DNA from: Dehalococcoidia bacterium
GTDB taxonomy: Bacteria > Chloroflexota > Dehalococcoidia > Dehalococcoidales > UBA5760
NCBI GenBank assembly: GCA_030639215.1
Contig: DAOWDD010000029.1
Location: 1-6,362, forward strand
Length of the DNA stretch: 6,362 nucleotides
Reading direction: 5' to 3'
Below the pieces are notes generated by a model, which had not been told where the DNA came from, did no database searches, and was given only the letters and a program-made list of their open reading frames with translations. Below, piece after piece: positions 1 to 6,139 of the stretch (its first letter is position 1; each line of letters opens with the position of its first letter). The translations under genes were made by a program, and so were the position numbers.

Positions 1-255
1 GGAGACCACCAGCCCGATGCTGCCTACCAGCAGCCACCAGGCCCCGGTTAGACCACGGACAAAACCCAACCCGGCCATACCGATAGTTGCTGAGCCGCCA
101 ACAATGGTGGCCAGTAGAGAGCCTGTAATGAGCAGAGGAGACCCCTTTCTACCGGCAACCAGAAAATCATCAACCCCCTTCGCTCTCCTCCGGCTCACTA
201 CACCGATAGCAATCACAGCTACAAAATAGGCAGCAATAATTACCAGCTGAAGCAT
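1..255 (-). CDS. Sodium:solute symporter (SSS family), N-terminal part, cut by window edge
   Basis: Reading the minus strand from the ATG at 255-253 gives 85 open codons that run off the left edge. The product begins with a hydrophobic helix (about residues 3-20), a basic loop SRRRAKGVDDFLVAGRKGSP (21-40), then a glycine-rich second helix containing ATIVGGSATIGMAG (49-62), followed by VRGLTGAWWLLVGSIG (66-81). A short first helix, the DFLVAGR loop and the AT-x-x-GG-S-TIG-x-x-G helix are the N-terminal signature of the SSS family (PF00474; PutP, PanF and related transporters). Family knowledge says this helix is unwound and helps form the sodium and substrate sites of the LeuT-like fold. The protein would be an inner-membrane Na+-coupled importer; the substrate is not decidable from this fragment. 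The start is supported by an AGGGAG ribosome site 6 nt upstream. It is divergent from the ABC operon. Full members are about 450-550 residues, so most of the gene is outside. Confidence 0.85.
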   Translation of the reverse strand, partial: MLQLVIIAAYFVAVIAIGVVSRRRAKGVDDFLVAGRKGSPLLITGSLLATIVGGSATIGMAGLGFVRGLTGAWWLLVGSIGLVVS

Positions 256-261
256 CCTTTT

Positions 262-267
262 CTCCCT
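262..267 (-). promoter_or_regulatory. Ribosome binding site of the SSS symporter
   Basis: On the minus strand AGGGAG lies 6 nt before the ATG at 255-253. It fixes the start of the symporter in the absence of the rest of the gene. Confidence 0.6.
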
Positions 268-442
268 GTTGGCACTAGTTCGGCCAGTGGACAGACATTA
301 CCAAGACCCTAGACCATATCCGCGGTGGTCCCCAGTCCTGGCCCTGAAACCCTTGTTCAAAGTATAATATTTTTAGGACTTAATCGGCTAGTAAGCACCA
401 GGAATTATGAGGAAACCACCCGATAGCCCCGTATAGGTAGAT

Positions 443-471
443 TTGATTTATTTCCCTGGGCAGGTTATAAT
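443..471 (+). promoter_or_regulatory. Sigma70-type promoter for the NEW3/ABC-2 operon
   Basis: TTGATT (443-448, 4 of 6 matches to TTGACA) is followed after exactly 17 bp by a perfect TATAAT (466-471). Transcription would start near 478, giving a leader of about 110 nt before the GTG at 590. This is the best promoter-like pair in the window and it faces the operon. Activity is inferred from consensus only. Confidence 0.6.
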
Positions 472-529
472 CTAACAAACTTCACAGCAATTCGATATAG
501 AGGCAATTACCAAAAGGGAATGCCTATTC

Positions 530-560
530 TTCCCGGGAAATATCAAGAAGTTCCCGGGGG
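530..560 (+). repeat. GC-rich dyad/hairpin in the leader of the NEW3/ABC-2 operon
   Basis: CCCGGGAA (532-539) is perfectly complementary to TTCCCGGG (551-558), with an 11-nt loop. Two further U-G pairs (530/560 and 531/559) would lengthen the RNA stem to 10 bp. The left arm is also part of the 10-bp palindrome TTCCCGGGAA (530-539). TTCCCGGG also repeats directly at 530-537 and 551-558, with start points 21 bp apart, close to two helical turns. The element lies about 50 nt downstream of the predicted start point and just upstream of the ribosome site. No U-run follows on either strand, so it does not look like an intrinsic terminator. It may be a protein-binding operator or a leader RNA structure; the sequence does not decide between them. 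Confidence 0.55.
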
Positions 561-576
561 AGTCAAAAATTCTGTT

Positions 577-583
577 GAGAGGA
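577..583 (+). promoter_or_regulatory. Ribosome binding site deciding a GTG start
   Basis: GAGAGGA lies 6 nt before the GTG at 590-592. It supports this non-ATG start, which places a basic signal-peptide N-region (FRFRGVR) directly at the protein's beginning. Confidence 0.6.
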
Positions 584-589
584 TAAGCC

Positions 590-1519
590 GTGTTTAGATT
601 TAGAGGAGTTCGCTATCTTCTTTGCCTAGCTTTACTCTGCACAGTACCTGGTGGCTTATTCGGAGACCGGGTTGCCCTCGCCGCTCAGGAAAGCGGCAAC
701 AGCTCTCCCACGCTGCCACCAAGCGAGGAGCAGCCTCCTGAGGAGCAGCCTCCTCCTGAAGAAAGTATTGAACTCTCTGCCCAGTTCCCTGTCCTAGAGA
801 ACACGGCCGGCGCCAGCTTTAAGTTTGAGGTTACCGTTGAATACCGAATTAAGGAACGCAGGACATTCGACCTCAATCTCACCCTACCCCCGGGATGGAA
901 CGGGACACCCAAGTCAAGCACCCCGGAGAACGCGATATCAGCCTTCGAACCGGAACCACAAAACATGACCGAAAAACTCATCGTTGAAGTCTGGCCAGTA
1001 GGCAATCTACCCGAACCGGGTGAGTATATCTTTACCTTTGAGGTAGCTTCAGGCGACCTGCAGGGCAGCATTGACCTCAAGACAGTAGTAGTTGAACCAG
1101 CCCTTAGATACAGGCTGAGTATGATTGTCCCCACCGAACGGACCGGAATTCAGGCGAAAGCCGGTGAGGACAATCATATGTCAATCATGATAATGAACTC
1201 AGCGAGCGGAGACCTGGAGGACATCACCCTAGCATCAGAAAAACCGGAGGGCTGGGAGGTCACCTTCACTCCGAGCAGCCTGGATACCCTGGAACCAGGC
1301 CTTTCACAGGAAATAGATGTGGTAATAAAACCGCCCAGCGGTACGGAAGCTGGCGACTACCCCGTTATCCTGAAAGCCACCAGTGAAAAGTCTGACAGCG
1401 ACCTGGAACTCAGGGTAGCCGTGATAACATCCACCGCCTGGGGAGGCATCGGCATCGGCATCGCGGCCGGAGTTATCGCCGGCTTGATAATCTGGTTCAG
1501 GCGATTAGGCAAACGGTGA
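590..1519 (+). CDS. Secreted, membrane-anchored protein with tandem NEW3/Ig-like domains
   Basis: The 309-residue product starts at a GTG and has a classic exported layout. There is a signal peptide (basic residues 3-8, hydrophobic core 9-24, likely cleavage near ALAA at 29-32), then a Pro/Glu-rich linker (about 40-60) that contains a perfect EEQPP duplication. Two beta-rich domains (about 61-169 and 171-279) follow, then one transmembrane helix (about 284-303) and a basic tail, WFRRLGKR. The second domain matches the NPCBM-associated NEW3 pattern (PF10633): PEGWEVTFTPSSLDTLEPG followed by GTEAGDYPVILKATS. The first repeats the plan with LPPGW and EPGEYIFTFEV. Topology should be N-outside, with the domains in the cell-wall or extracytoplasmic space and the short tail in the cytoplasm. 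No catalytic motif is visible, so a binding or scaffold role is inferred. It leads an operon with an ABC ATPase and an ABC-2 permease, which suggests an accessory subunit of that transporter. The family call is fairly firm; the function is unknown. Confidence 0.8.
   Translation: MFRFRGVRYLLCLALLCTVPGGLFGDRVALAAQESGNSSPTLPPSEEQPPEEQPPPEESIELSAQFPVLENTAGASFKFEVTVEYRIKERRTFDLNLTLPPGWNGTPKSSTPENAISAFEPEPQNMTEKLIVEVWPVGNLPEPGEYIFTFEVASGDLQGSIDLKTVVVEPALRYRLSMIVPTERTGIQAKAGEDNHMSIMIMNSASGDLEDITLASEKPEGWEVTFTPSSLDTLEPGLSQEIDVVIKPPSGTEAGDYPVILKATSEKSDSDLELRVAVITSTAWGGIGIGIAAGVIAGLIIWFRRLGKR
725..754 (+). repeat. Perfect 15-bp tandem duplication encoding EEQPP twice
   Basis: GAGGAGCAGCCTCCT occurs at 725-739 and again at 740-754 without mismatch and in frame, giving EEQPP-EEQPP in the linker after the signal peptide. 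A partial third unit (CCTGAAGAA) follows. The absence of synonymous differences suggests recent duplication; linker length is probably variable between relatives. Confidence 0.85.
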
Positions 1520-2463
1520 GTAAATTGGCCAAGAAGCTGATAGTAGAGACAAAGAACCTGACCAAAATCTATGACGACACTACTGCTGTCGATAATCTAA
1601 ACCTTCATATAGAGGAGGGGGACCTTTTTGGTTTCCTCGGTCCTAACGGCGCCGGCAAAACGACAACGATATTGATGCTGCTCGGGCTCACCGAGCCGAC
1701 CTCCGGTTCAGTCTATGTCGCCGGGCATAACTCTACCCGGGAGCCGCTGAAGGTCAAGAGTATCTCCGGCTATGTCCCGGAAAAGGTAGGCTTCTACGAA
1801 AATCTGACCGCAGCCTATAACCTCGCCTACATAGCCAGGTTGAACAATCTTCCCGAAGAGATTGTAAAAAAAAGGGTCGCCGAGACACTGGACATCGTTG
1901 GCCTCGCCGACAAGGCCGAGCAGGTAGTGGGTGAGTTCTCCAAAGGGATGAAGCAGCGTCTCGCCCTTGCTGATATATTGATTAAAACACCCCGGGTCGC
2001 CATCCTGGATGAGCCCACCGCTGGCATTGACCCCGAGGGCGTCAACCAGTTTCTCGACCTGATCGCCGAGATAGCCAGAGAGAGAAAGATGACCGTTATT
2101 ATGTCATCTCATCAACTGCACCAGGTGCAGCGAATCTGCAATCAGGTAGGGATAATGGTCCAGGGACGACTGCTGGTCAAGGACTCACTGGACCAGCTGG
2201 GTAAGGAGAGCCTCGGCGGCAGCCAGTTCAAGATTGAGCTTAAGTTGACTGAAATCACACAAGGCATCATTGATGCTGTCAAACGGATTAAAGGCGTCCT
2301 CAGTGTGGACAAGGTGGAGGACAAGCTGCTGGTAGGCTGCTCGGAAGACCTAAGACCCCGGATAGCCAAGGCAATTGTAGAAGCAGACGGTCTGCTGGTA
2401 GAGATGAAAATACAGAGCTACGCTCTGGAGGACATTTACCTAAAGTACTTTAAAGAGGCCTAG
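1516..2463 (+). CDS. ABC transporter ATP-binding protein (ABC-2 exporter type)
   Basis: This 315-residue cytoplasmic ATPase would power the permease encoded next to it. The nucleotide-binding motifs appear in order: Walker A GPNGAGKT (42-49), Q-loop region GYVPEK (85-90) with Glu in place of the usual Gln, signature FSKGMKQR (141-148), Walker B VAILDEP (161-167) with the catalytic Glu, D-loop AGIDPEG, and switch His in SSHQ (His199). Residues from about 235 on form a C-terminal accessory domain like that found in many ABC-2 ATPases (DUF4162-like), ending SYALEDIYLKYFKEA. The YVPE form of the Q-loop is common in this subfamily and is not a defect. The gene starts at a GTG that overlaps the preceding stop by 4 bp (GTGA, 1516-1519) and no strong ribosome site precedes it, so translational coupling to the NEW3 gene is likely. 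Complete length; the class is secure, the substrate unknown. Confidence 0.92.
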   Translation: MSKLAKKLIVETKNLTKIYDDTTAVDNLNLHIEEGDLFGFLGPNGAGKTTTILMLLGLTEPTSGSVYVAGHNSTREPLKVKSISGYVPEKVGFYENLTAAYNLAYIARLNNLPEEIVKKRVAETLDIVGLADKAEQVVGEFSKGMKQRLALADILIKTPRVAILDEPTAGIDPEGVNQFLDLIAEIARERKMTVIMSSHQLHQVQRICNQVGIMVQGRLLVKDSLDQLGKESLGGSQFKIELKLTEITQGIIDAVKRIKGVLSVDKVEDKLLVGCSEDLRPRIAKAIVEADGLLVEMKIQSYALEDIYLKYFKEA

Positions 2464-2464
2464 C

Positions 2465-3439
2465 ATGCGAGGACTGCTGACGGTATTCAATAAAGAACTG
2501 GCTGACTATTTCATCAGCTGGAGAGGAATCATACTTTTCGGCGTGGTACTGTTGACGGCAGTGTTCGCCATTTACGGGCCTTCGGGGGCACTGCAAAATA
2601 TTCGCACCGAGCTAACCTCCACCACTCAACTCGGGGCTACCCAGTTTGTCTTTCTCAGGCTCTTTACCACCACCGGACAGGGTTCGCCATCCTTCCTCTA
2701 CTTCATCTCAGCATTTCTGGTACCCGTAATAGGCATAGCCCTCGGTTTTGACGCCATCAACAGTGAGAAGAATAACGGCACGCTGAGCCGGATCCTCTCG
2801 CAACCTATCTATAGAGATACCGTCTTCAACGGCAAATTCTTCGCCGGCATAACTACCATCGCCATAATGCTGACGAGCATTATACTGCTTATATCCGGAC
2901 TGGGACTGAGCATGATAGGAGTACCCCCAAGCTCAGAAGAAGCCTTCCGGTTGTTTTTATTCATCGTACTGGGTACACTGTACGGAGCATTCTGGCTGGG
3001 CCTGGCCATGCTCTTTTCCGTCTTCCTGCAGCGGGTGGCTACCTCAGCACTGGCCGCAATAGCCGTCTGGATATTCTTTCTCGTCTTTATGCTTATGATA
3101 GCCACCTTCATTGCCAACACACTGGTGCCGATTGACCAGACGTCAGCAGCGCAGGAGATATTCCGGCACGTCGGAATTCAAATCACAGCCTCGCGCGCCT
3201 CGCCGATTGTCCTCTTCCAGGAAGCGACCACCGTTATCCTTGCCCCGGGAGCGAGGACAGCGTCTGAAATACTGCAGCTGCAACAAGCCGCTGGGACCGG
3301 GTTTGTCTCCAGCGCCCTGCCGCTGGGTCAGAGCCTGCGTACCATATGGCCCCACCTGGTAACCTTCATCGCCATAACCACGGTGCTCTTCGCCATCTCG
3401 TACTACAAATTTATGCGCGAAGAGATAAGGTCTTCCTAA
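2465..3439 (+). CDS. ABC-2 type permease
   Basis: The 324-residue product is an integral membrane protein with about six hydrophobic segments (near residues 19-37, 75-95, 125-150, 162-188, 192-216 and 297-313) and a larger polar loop between the fifth and sixth (about 217-295). A short basic/acidic N-terminus, MRGLLTVFNKELADYF, precedes the first helix. After the second helix comes FDAINSEKNNGTLSRILSQP, followed by YRDTVFNGKF, the typical coupling region (D-x-I-x-x-E-x-x-x-G-T-L-x-x-x-L-x-x-P-x-x-R) of ABC-2/NosY-like permeases (PF12679, COG1277). It should dimerise in the cytoplasmic membrane and work with the upstream ATPase. The ATG lies 1 nt after the ATPase stop, and AAGAGG inside the end of that gene serves as ribosome site, so the two are co-translated. 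Such half-systems export lipids, polysaccharides, peptides or drugs or help mature envelope enzymes; which of these applies here cannot be read. Confidence 0.88.
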   Translation: MRGLLTVFNKELADYFISWRGIILFGVVLLTAVFAIYGPSGALQNIRTELTSTTQLGATQFVFLRLFTTTGQGSPSFLYFISAFLVPVIGIALGFDAINSEKNNGTLSRILSQPIYRDTVFNGKFFAGITTIAIMLTSIILLISGLGLSMIGVPPSSEEAFRLFLFIVLGTLYGAFWLGLAMLFSVFLQRVATSALAAIAVWIFFLVFMLMIATFIANTLVPIDQTSAAQEIFRHVGIQITASRASPIVLFQEATTVILAPGARTASEILQLQQAAGTGFVSSALPLGQSLRTIWPHLVTFIAITTVLFAISYYKFMREEIRSS

Positions 3440-3637
3440 CACTAATTGGCAATCCACCGCCACTACTACAAGAATAGTTGACCACACTGATTTGCCGTGA
3501 AAAACGCCCTCACCATGCGCCGCTACCTAGAACAGGGAAAATAGGCTCAGGAGACCAAGAAGGCTGCAGGCAACAGAGCACCCACAGCCTTACACTGATC
3601 TCGAGGCTTTCTCAAGAGACTACATATATTCGGTTTA
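3440..3637. other. Convergent intergenic region, no clear terminator
   Basis: These 198 bp separate the ends of the ABC operon and ftsZ. The only structures I see are a 7-bp dyad, AAGGCTG (3560-3566) and CAGCCTT (3585-3591), with an 18-nt loop, and an imperfect dyad around 3599-3619 (TCTCGAG against CTCAAGA). Neither is followed by a T-run on either strand, so intrinsic termination is not supported. A short plus-strand open frame across the region has no ribosome site, domain or signal, and is not called. Confidence 0.4.
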
Positions 3638-4789
3638 TCAACTTCCCCGAGAGCCTTCCCTAAGCGGAGTATAGGAGGGGCCGCTGGCGATTTTTTGGGA
3701 TGGAGTTACTGCCTGACGCCGATGGCTGAACAGGGGACGACGCAGGAACGAGGGTACGTCCATCTCCTCTTCACTCTTTAAGCCCTTAAGCAGCTGCGTA
3801 ATCTCATCCTCCTCCTGACCTGTATTAGCCATCCCTGTCTTGGAAGCAAACCCGGTAGCAATCAGGGTAATCCTGACCTCGTCATTCATACCGGGGTCAT
3901 GGGCCACACCAAAAATAATGTTAGCCTCAGGGTCTACCGCCTCCTGAATTGTCGCCGCCGCTTCATTGACCTCAAACAGGGTGAGGCTGCTGCCGCCGAC
4001 AACATTAAACAACACTCCCTTTGACCCGATAACAGAGACGTCTAACAGGGGGCTGGACAGGGCTTCTCTGGCCGCCTCTACCGCCCGGTTCTTACCTGAA
4101 GCGACACCGATGGACATCCAGGCAGGGCCGGCGTCCTTCATTATCGCCTTGACATCGGCAAAATCAAGGTTAATCATTCCGGGGACAGTGATGACCTCAG
4201 ATATCGCCTGAACACCGTGTCTCAAGACATCATCGGCCAGCTTAAAGGCATTATCCACCCCCGTTTTCTGGTCACAGAGACTGAGCAGGCGGTCATTGGG
4301 AATAATAATCAGGGTATCAACCTTGCCCATCAGGTGGGTAATGCCATCATCGGCCACCTGGCAGCGGCGGTTCCCCTCAAAAGCAAACGGTTTGGTAACC
4401 ACAGCAATGGTAAGGGCACCGCTCTGCTTGGCTATCTCGGCAATGACAGGAGCCGCACCGGTACCGGTGCCACCCCCCATGCCGCAGGTGATAAACACCA
4501 TATCCGCACCGGAGACAATTTCCTTGATTTCATCACGGTTCTCCTCAGCCGCCTTTTGCCCAAAATTGTGGTCGCCACCGACACCCAGTCCTTTGGTAAC
4601 CTTCTCGCCAAGCTGAACACGCAGCGGAGCCTCGGCAATAGCCAGGGCTTGAGCATCGGTATTCATAACGATGAACTCTACGCCCCGGATTTCCTCCTGC
4701 ACCATACGGGTTATCGCATTGCAGCCGGCACCGCCCAAGCCGATAACCTTAATCTTAGCCGGGTTAGCAACAAAACTTGTCTTTGCCAT
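3638..4789 (-). CDS. ftsZ: Cell division GTPase FtsZ
   Basis: This 383-residue tubulin homologue polymerises with GTP into the Z-ring at midcell. All core motifs are present: KVIGLGGAGCNAITRM (14-29), MNTDAQAL (42-49), the GTP-binding tubulin signature GGGTGTG (105-111), the FAFEGNRR region (135-142), IIPNDRLL (162-169), and the T7 catalytic loop NLDFAD (207-212), which completes the GTPase site of the neighbouring subunit. The folded core ends near residue 314. A short acidic linker leads to DVPSFLRR (344-351), the conserved C-terminal peptide that binds FtsA and other partners. Unusually, another 32 residues follow it, basic at first (PLFSHRRQ). The ATG at 4789-4787 has a very strong ribosome site and fits the usual N-terminus. 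The gene lies 42 bp after ftsA and is probably co-transcribed with it. Length is normal, with no broken motif. Confidence 0.98.
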   Translation of the reverse strand: MAKTSFVANPAKIKVIGLGGAGCNAITRMVQEEIRGVEFIVMNTDAQALAIAEAPLRVQLGEKVTKGLGVGGDHNFGQKAAEENRDEIKEIVSGADMVFITCGMGGGTGTGAAPVIAEIAKQSGALTIAVVTKPFAFEGNRRCQVADDGITHLMGKVDTLIIIPNDRLLSLCDQKTGVDNAFKLADDVLRHGVQAISEVITVPGMINLDFADVKAIMKDAGPAWMSIGVASGKNRAVEAAREALSSPLLDVSVIGSKGVLFNVVGGSSLTLFEVNEAAATIQEAVDPEANIIFGVAHDPGMNDEVRITLIATGFASKTGMANTGQEEDEITQLLKGLKSEEEMDVPSFLRRPLFSHRRQAVTPSQKIASGPSYTPLREGSRGS

Positions 4790-4790
4790 C

Positions 4791-4800
4791 TCCTCCTCCT
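4791..4800 (-). promoter_or_regulatory. Strong ribosome binding site of ftsZ
   Basis: The minus strand reads AGGAGGAGGA just before the ATG at 4789-4787, a repeated Shine-Dalgarno core with about 5 nt from the first AGGAGG to the start. It predicts high FtsZ translation relative to FtsA. Confidence 0.8.
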
Positions 4801-4831
4801 TTCAATACCATTAATTTTCTTTGTCGCCTAT

Positions 4832-6040
4832 TTAACCGAAAAGTTTCTTGATTCGGGAGACAAACCGTCGGAAAGGCCCCTGTGTTTTCCATATCCGCCT
4901 ACCCTCGTGCTTCCCCCCCCAGAGCAGCAAACCAACACTAGTGGCATGAGCCGGGTCGCGCAGGACATCGGTAATACCAGACATACCCATAGGTACGCCA
5001 ACCCTTACCGGGAGCCGTAGTACATCGCGCCCCAGCACTTCGATACCGGAAAGGTTAGCACTGCCGCCGGTAAGGACCAGACCAGCAGGAACCAGTGACT
5101 CGTAATCGGAGCGTGGCAACTCAAGCAGGATGAGTCGCATAATTTCCTCGACCCGAGCCCTGATAATATCACAGAGGTCCTGGTAGGAAACACCATGTCC
5201 ATCGGACGATATAGCGCTGGTAGTATCGGACTGAGCTTCATATACTGGCATAACACTGCCATAGCGCTTCTTCATCTCCTCAGCCACATCAAACGGCAGC
5301 CCCAGGCCAATAGCGACATCCCTGGTAAGCTGATAACCGGCCACCGGCAGGATAGCGGTATGCCAGATGCTGCTATCCTTGAAGACAGCGATATCAGTAG
5401 TCCCACCACCGATATCAGCCAGTATAACACCTACCTGCTTTTCGTCCTCGGTCAAGATGGCTTCACTACTGGCTAATGGCTCAAGAATCAGGTCATCAAT
5501 GTCTATGCCAATACCACGAATACACTTTACCAGATTCTGGACTGAGGTTATGGCAGCGGTAATAATATGGGTCTCCACATCCAGACGGAAGCCATGCATC
5601 CCTACCGGGTTCTTAATCCCTACCTGTCCATCAACGGCGTAATCCCGGGGAATAACGTGGAGCAGCCTTCTCTCACTGGGCACCTTGATATTCTGAGACT
5701 GGGCAAGTACCCGTTTCAGGTCATCCCGGCGCACCAGGCGGTCGTTATGGGTAATCGCCACCACCCCCCGATTATTCACTGAACTGACATGCCGGCCTGT
5801 CACTCCGATATAGGCTGATTCCACCTTGTAGCCGCTGGACTGTTCTGCTATTCTCACCGACTCACGAATTGACTCTCTGGCCTCATTAATGTTGACCACC
5901 AGTCCCTTATGCAGCCCCTTGGATGGAGTAACACCGACACCGACAACTCGGATACCCCCCCCTTCGTCTACTTCAGAGATAATAGTACATACCTTAGTGG
6001 TTCCAACATCAATTGAGGTTAAAGTAGCCCGCTTTTTCAT
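4832..6040 (-). CDS. ftsA: Cell division protein FtsA, actin-like membrane tether of FtsZ
   Basis: This 402-residue actin/HSP70-fold ATPase links FtsZ filaments to the membrane. The N-terminal phosphate-1 motif is SIDVGTTKVCTIISEV (9-24), and VTPSKGLHKGLVVNINEA (37-54) follows as in other FtsA proteins. The 1C-type subdomain region includes HVIPRDYAVDG (128-138) and NPVGMHG (144-150). Phosphate-2 is ILADIGGGTTDIAVF (206-220) and the adenosine motif is GLVLTGGSANLSGI (320-333). The last 15 residues, GPFRRFVSRIKKLFG, form a basic amphipathic helix, the membrane-targeting sequence of the family. Nothing needed for function is missing. The start is set by an ideal GGAGGTGA site 6 nt (from GGAGG) before the ATG. 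Two runs of eight G occur in the coding strand (5962-5955 and 4920-4913). The gene sits between rsmH and ftsZ, with none of the usual murein genes or ftsQ between rsmH and ftsA. Confidence 0.97.
   Translation of the reverse strand: MKKRATLTSIDVGTTKVCTIISEVDEGGGIRVVGVGVTPSKGLHKGLVVNINEARESIRESVRIAEQSSGYKVESAYIGVTGRHVSSVNNRGVVAITHNDRLVRRDDLKRVLAQSQNIKVPSERRLLHVIPRDYAVDGQVGIKNPVGMHGFRLDVETHIITAAITSVQNLVKCIRGIGIDIDDLILEPLASSEAILTEDEKQVGVILADIGGGTTDIAVFKDSSIWHTAILPVAGYQLTRDVAIGLGLPFDVAEEMKKRYGSVMPVYEAQSDTTSAISSDGHGVSYQDLCDIIRARVEEIMRLILLELPRSDYESLVPAGLVLTGGSANLSGIEVLGRDVLRLPVRVGVPMGMSGITDVLRDPAHATSVGLLLWGGKHEGRRIWKTQGPFRRFVSRIKKLFG
4913..4920 (-). repeat. G8 homopolymer near the 3' end of ftsA
   Basis: Eight C on the plus strand (eight G in coding sense) encode the WGG of LLWGGKHEG. 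A one-base slip here would change the frame and remove the C-terminal amphipathic helix. Confidence 0.8.
5955..5962 (-). repeat. G8 homopolymer near the 5' end of ftsA
   Basis: Eight C on the plus strand (eight G in coding sense) encode the EGGG of VDEGGGIRVV near residue 27. A one-base slip would destroy almost the whole reading frame. Confidence 0.8.
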
Positions 6041-6139
6041 CTGTCACCTCCCTTTTTTCGCTTTTTTATTCCTGCCATTTATTATCATTTTCACATTTTC
6101 CATCCCCCCTTAGCACGGCGATAAGGTATCTTATGCAAT
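6041..6139 (-). other. rsmH-ftsA intergenic region, possible weak promoter
   Basis: This 99-bp gap is AT-rich on the ftsA side. On the minus strand GATAAT (6086-6081, 5 of 6 to the -10 consensus) sits in an A-rich context about 40 bp before the ftsA start, but a G-run occupies the -35 position, so a promoter is only a weak possibility. Near the rsmH stop two small nested dyads occur: CTTAG (6109-6113) with CTAAG (6140-6144), and ATAAG (6121-6125) with CTTAT (6130-6134). They have no T-run and do not support a terminator. Read-through from rsmH into ftsA seems likely. Confidence 0.35.
6044..6051 (-). promoter_or_regulatory. Ribosome binding site of ftsA
   Basis: The minus strand reads GGAGGTGA, an eight-base perfect anti-Shine-Dalgarno complement, with GGAGG 6 nt from the ATG at 6040-6038. 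It fixes the ftsA start. Confidence 0.85.

Larger units (their letters stand above)
256..589. other. Divergent intergenic region between the symporter and the NEW3/ABC operon
   Basis: This 334-bp stretch has no credible gene on either strand. It holds the symporter ribosome site on the left, a well-formed rightward promoter (443-471), and a strong dyad (530-560) in the leader of the plus-strand operon. An AT-rich patch at about 361-375 contains TATAAT on the plus strand (363-368) and TATACT on the minus strand (366-361). Either could be a -10 box, the minus one for the symporter with a leader of roughly 100 nt, but neither has a recognisable -35 at the right spacing, so I do not call a promoter there. 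Confidence 0.6.

Noticed and set aside
17..229. A 70-codon plus-strand open frame at the left edge
   Set aside because: It is the antisense of the symporter N-terminus, which has clear family motifs.
363..368. A perfect TATAAT on the plus strand
   Set aside because: No -35 box lies 15-19 bp upstream; the pair at 443-471 is far better.
685..1134. A 149-codon minus-strand open frame inside the NEW3 gene
   Set aside because: It is a shadow of the plus-strand gene; the latter has a signal peptide, domain motifs, a membrane anchor and an operon context.
1768..1785. Glu instead of Gln in the Q-loop of the ABC ATPase (GYVPEK)
   Set aside because: The YxPE form is common among ABC-2 type ATPases and all other catalytic motifs are intact, so it is not evidence of a dead enzyme.
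3599..3619. Dyad TCTCGAG / CTCAAGA before the ftsZ end
   Set aside because: It contains a mismatch and no T-run on either strand, so a terminator call is not supported.
3478..3663. A 61-codon plus-strand open frame after the permease
   Set aside because: It starts at TTG without a ribosome site, has a composition unlike a real protein (many His, Arg, Pro, Thr) and overlaps the ftsZ end.
4217..5020. A 267-codon plus-strand open frame opposite ftsZ and the end of ftsA
   Set aside because: It lies wholly antisense to two secure genes, has no ribosome site or domain, and is low in complexity of the kind produced by the complement of conserved codons.
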